This document shows positions 63,008 to 64,000 of a stretch of DNA of 64,000 nucleotides, in pieces. Each line of letters starts with the position of its first letter. Position 1 is the stretch's first letter. Source of the stretch: Sorangium cellulosum (GTDB taxonomy: Bacteria; Myxococcota_A; Polyangia; Polyangiales; Polyangiaceae). The notes under the pieces were generated by a model that was not told the DNA's origin, made no database searches, and worked only from the letters and a program-made list of their open reading frames with translations. Location of the stretch: assembly GCF_002950945.1 (NCBI RefSeq), contig NZ_CP012673.1:186001-250000 (forward strand). Reading direction: 5' to 3'. Both the position numbers and the translations under genes were made by a program.

Positions 63008-64000
63008 ATGAAGATCCGCACTCTGAGCATCGTCGCCGGCGCCGCGTGCGTCGTCGGCTCGACCGGGGCCGCGCGCGCCGCGGTCCCTCCGCCGCCCGCG
63101 TGCACGGCGGCGGCCTTCGAAGGGCCTGTGTTCACGCAGAACAAGCGCCTGTGTTACGAGACGCTCGCGGCGCGCGGGAGCTACCAGGAGATCGTCGATC
63201 TCATCGAGGTGGAGAGCCTCGGGCTCACGCCGCAAGAGCGGTATTTCCTCGGGACGGCCTACTTCGGGCTGTCGAACCGGACCGGCGCCGACAGCCTCCG
63301 GTGCCACGCCGCGGTCCGCGCCAGCGGGCTGCTCGAGGCGTTCCTGACCGAGCAGCAAGCGCTCTACCGCGAGCAGCACTCGTTCGGCACGTCCGACGAC
63401 ATGAAGTACACGTACCACGCGACCAAGATGCTGGCGGCCCTCGAGGCGGTGAAAGGGTGCGAGGAGTCGTCGCACACGCCGGCCAGCCTGGAGCGCTACG
63501 GCCGGCGGTACGCGGTGGAGCGCCTGCGGGGGCTCTTCTACGAGACGTCGGGGCCGGACGGGCTCCGCGAGAGCTTCAACGCGAAGATGACGCAGCTCGG
63601 CGACCAGATGAAGGCGTTCGTGGCGACGGCGTCCAGCGTGGAGACGCGCTACGGCCTCAACCTGACCGAGATCGACGTGGGGCGGCAATACCTCTTCGGG
63701 ATCAAGGACCGCATCAACGGCCTCTTCGGAGCCGATGCGGTCAAGGTCGCAGAGCAGCCCGTCGGGGGCGACGAGTCGTTCCCCAGCTTCGTGTACGACG
63801 CCACGTGGAAATCGCAGATCCTCGGCACGATCGGCGCCAAGACGACCCACTTCACGGATCTCCTGCTCCCGGAGAAGCGCGGGGAGATCGCGGTCATCGA
63901 GGCGGAGGTCATCGCCGCGATCGGGGGAATGTCGATGGAGGATTATGTGAGCCGCAAGGAACAAACGGTGATCGAGCTCAGGGATCTCTCGACGTCGCTG
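63008..64000 (+). CDS. Secreted protein of unknown function, 3' end outside window
   Basis: ATG 63008 opens 331 codons that run off the window end without a stop. Signal peptide MKIRTLSIVAGAACVVGSTG cleaved near ARA/AVPPP. The mature part is helical and Cys-containing (CTAAAFEGPVF, RLCYETLAARGSYQEIVDL, LTPQERYFLGTAYFGL), reminiscent of tetratricopeptide-like helix pairs, with a later coiled segment. Coupled with the preceding lipoprotein gene (26-base gap). Confidence 0.8.
   Translation, partial: MKIRTLSIVAGAACVVGSTGAARAAVPPPPACTAAAFEGPVFTQNKRLCYETLAARGSYQEIVDLIEVESLGLTPQERYFLGTAYFGLSNRTGADSLRCHAAVRASGLLEAFLTEQQALYREQHSFGTSDDMKYTYHATKMLAALEAVKGCEESSHTPASLERYGRRYAVERLRGLFYETSGPDGLRESFNAKMTQLGDQMKAFVATASSVETRYGLNLTEIDVGRQYLFGIKDRINGLFGADAVKVAEQPVGGDESFPSFVYDATWKSQILGTIGAKTTHFTDLLLPEKRGEIAVIEAEVIAAIGGMSMEDYVSRKEQTVIELRDLSTSL

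Overview
The window is GC-rich (about 70% by eye) chromosomal DNA. Gene style points to a large-genome myxobacterium, most plausibly Sorangium-like: a PAS histidine kinase, lipoproteins with Gly/Ser/Ala linkers, SBBP-type beta-propeller lipoproteins, a lipoprotein pectinesterase, type-2 ArgC, an Rhs giant and many LysR genes. This assignment is inference from gene content, not from a marker gene. No rRNA, tRNA or CRISPR array was seen.

Left third (1-24 kb), mostly intact housekeeping and secreted-protein genes. An rsbQ-like hydrolase gene is paired with a PAS sensor kinase. leuCD is divergent from a LysR gene. Then come a DUF433/DUF5615 toxin-antitoxin-like pair, a broken NmrA-type gene, a pectinesterase, a quinone oxidoreductase divergent from an AraC regulator, a low-complexity SBBP lipoprotein, dcd and argC. 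Two tandem VIT/vWA-type secreted paralogues follow, separated by a striking heptamer/hexamer inverted-repeat structure, and then a BNR-repeat protein.

Middle (24-39.5 kb), a gene graveyard with some intact genes. Intact genes are a LacI regulator, a methyltransferase, a GST, an SDR/LysR divergent pair, a PhyH dioxygenase and a lower-GC Ig-like/cell-wall-hydrolase-like protein. Between them lie fragments: integrase, NTF2-like, two LysR remnants, aminotransferase, STAS, IS66, IS1380 and pieces of one IS91-type transposase that recur at four places.

Right third (39.5-60.5 kb), nested mobile DNA around a dismembered Rhs toxin locus. A group II intron (RT at 42.7-44.0 kb, domain V at 44.04 kb) carries a complete IS21 element near its 5' end, with a 5-bp target duplication. 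On the minus strand an SpvB/Rhs gene (58.5 to 49.6 kb) is split by a second group II intron beginning GTGCG, and that intron itself contains an IS701/IS4-like element with perfect 17-bp ends. Further along the same strand are a second IS21 with a Cys-rich third gene and then an orphan Rhs C-terminal toxin-like tip with its likely immunity gene (46.2-45.2 kb). I infer that these were once one Rhs-toxin-immunity locus. At 59.3-60.4 kb an apparently in-frame ISKra4/IS1380 chimeric transposase is followed by an IS1380 end.

The window closes with two tandem secreted proteins of unknown function (60.95-64.0 kb), the second running off the end.
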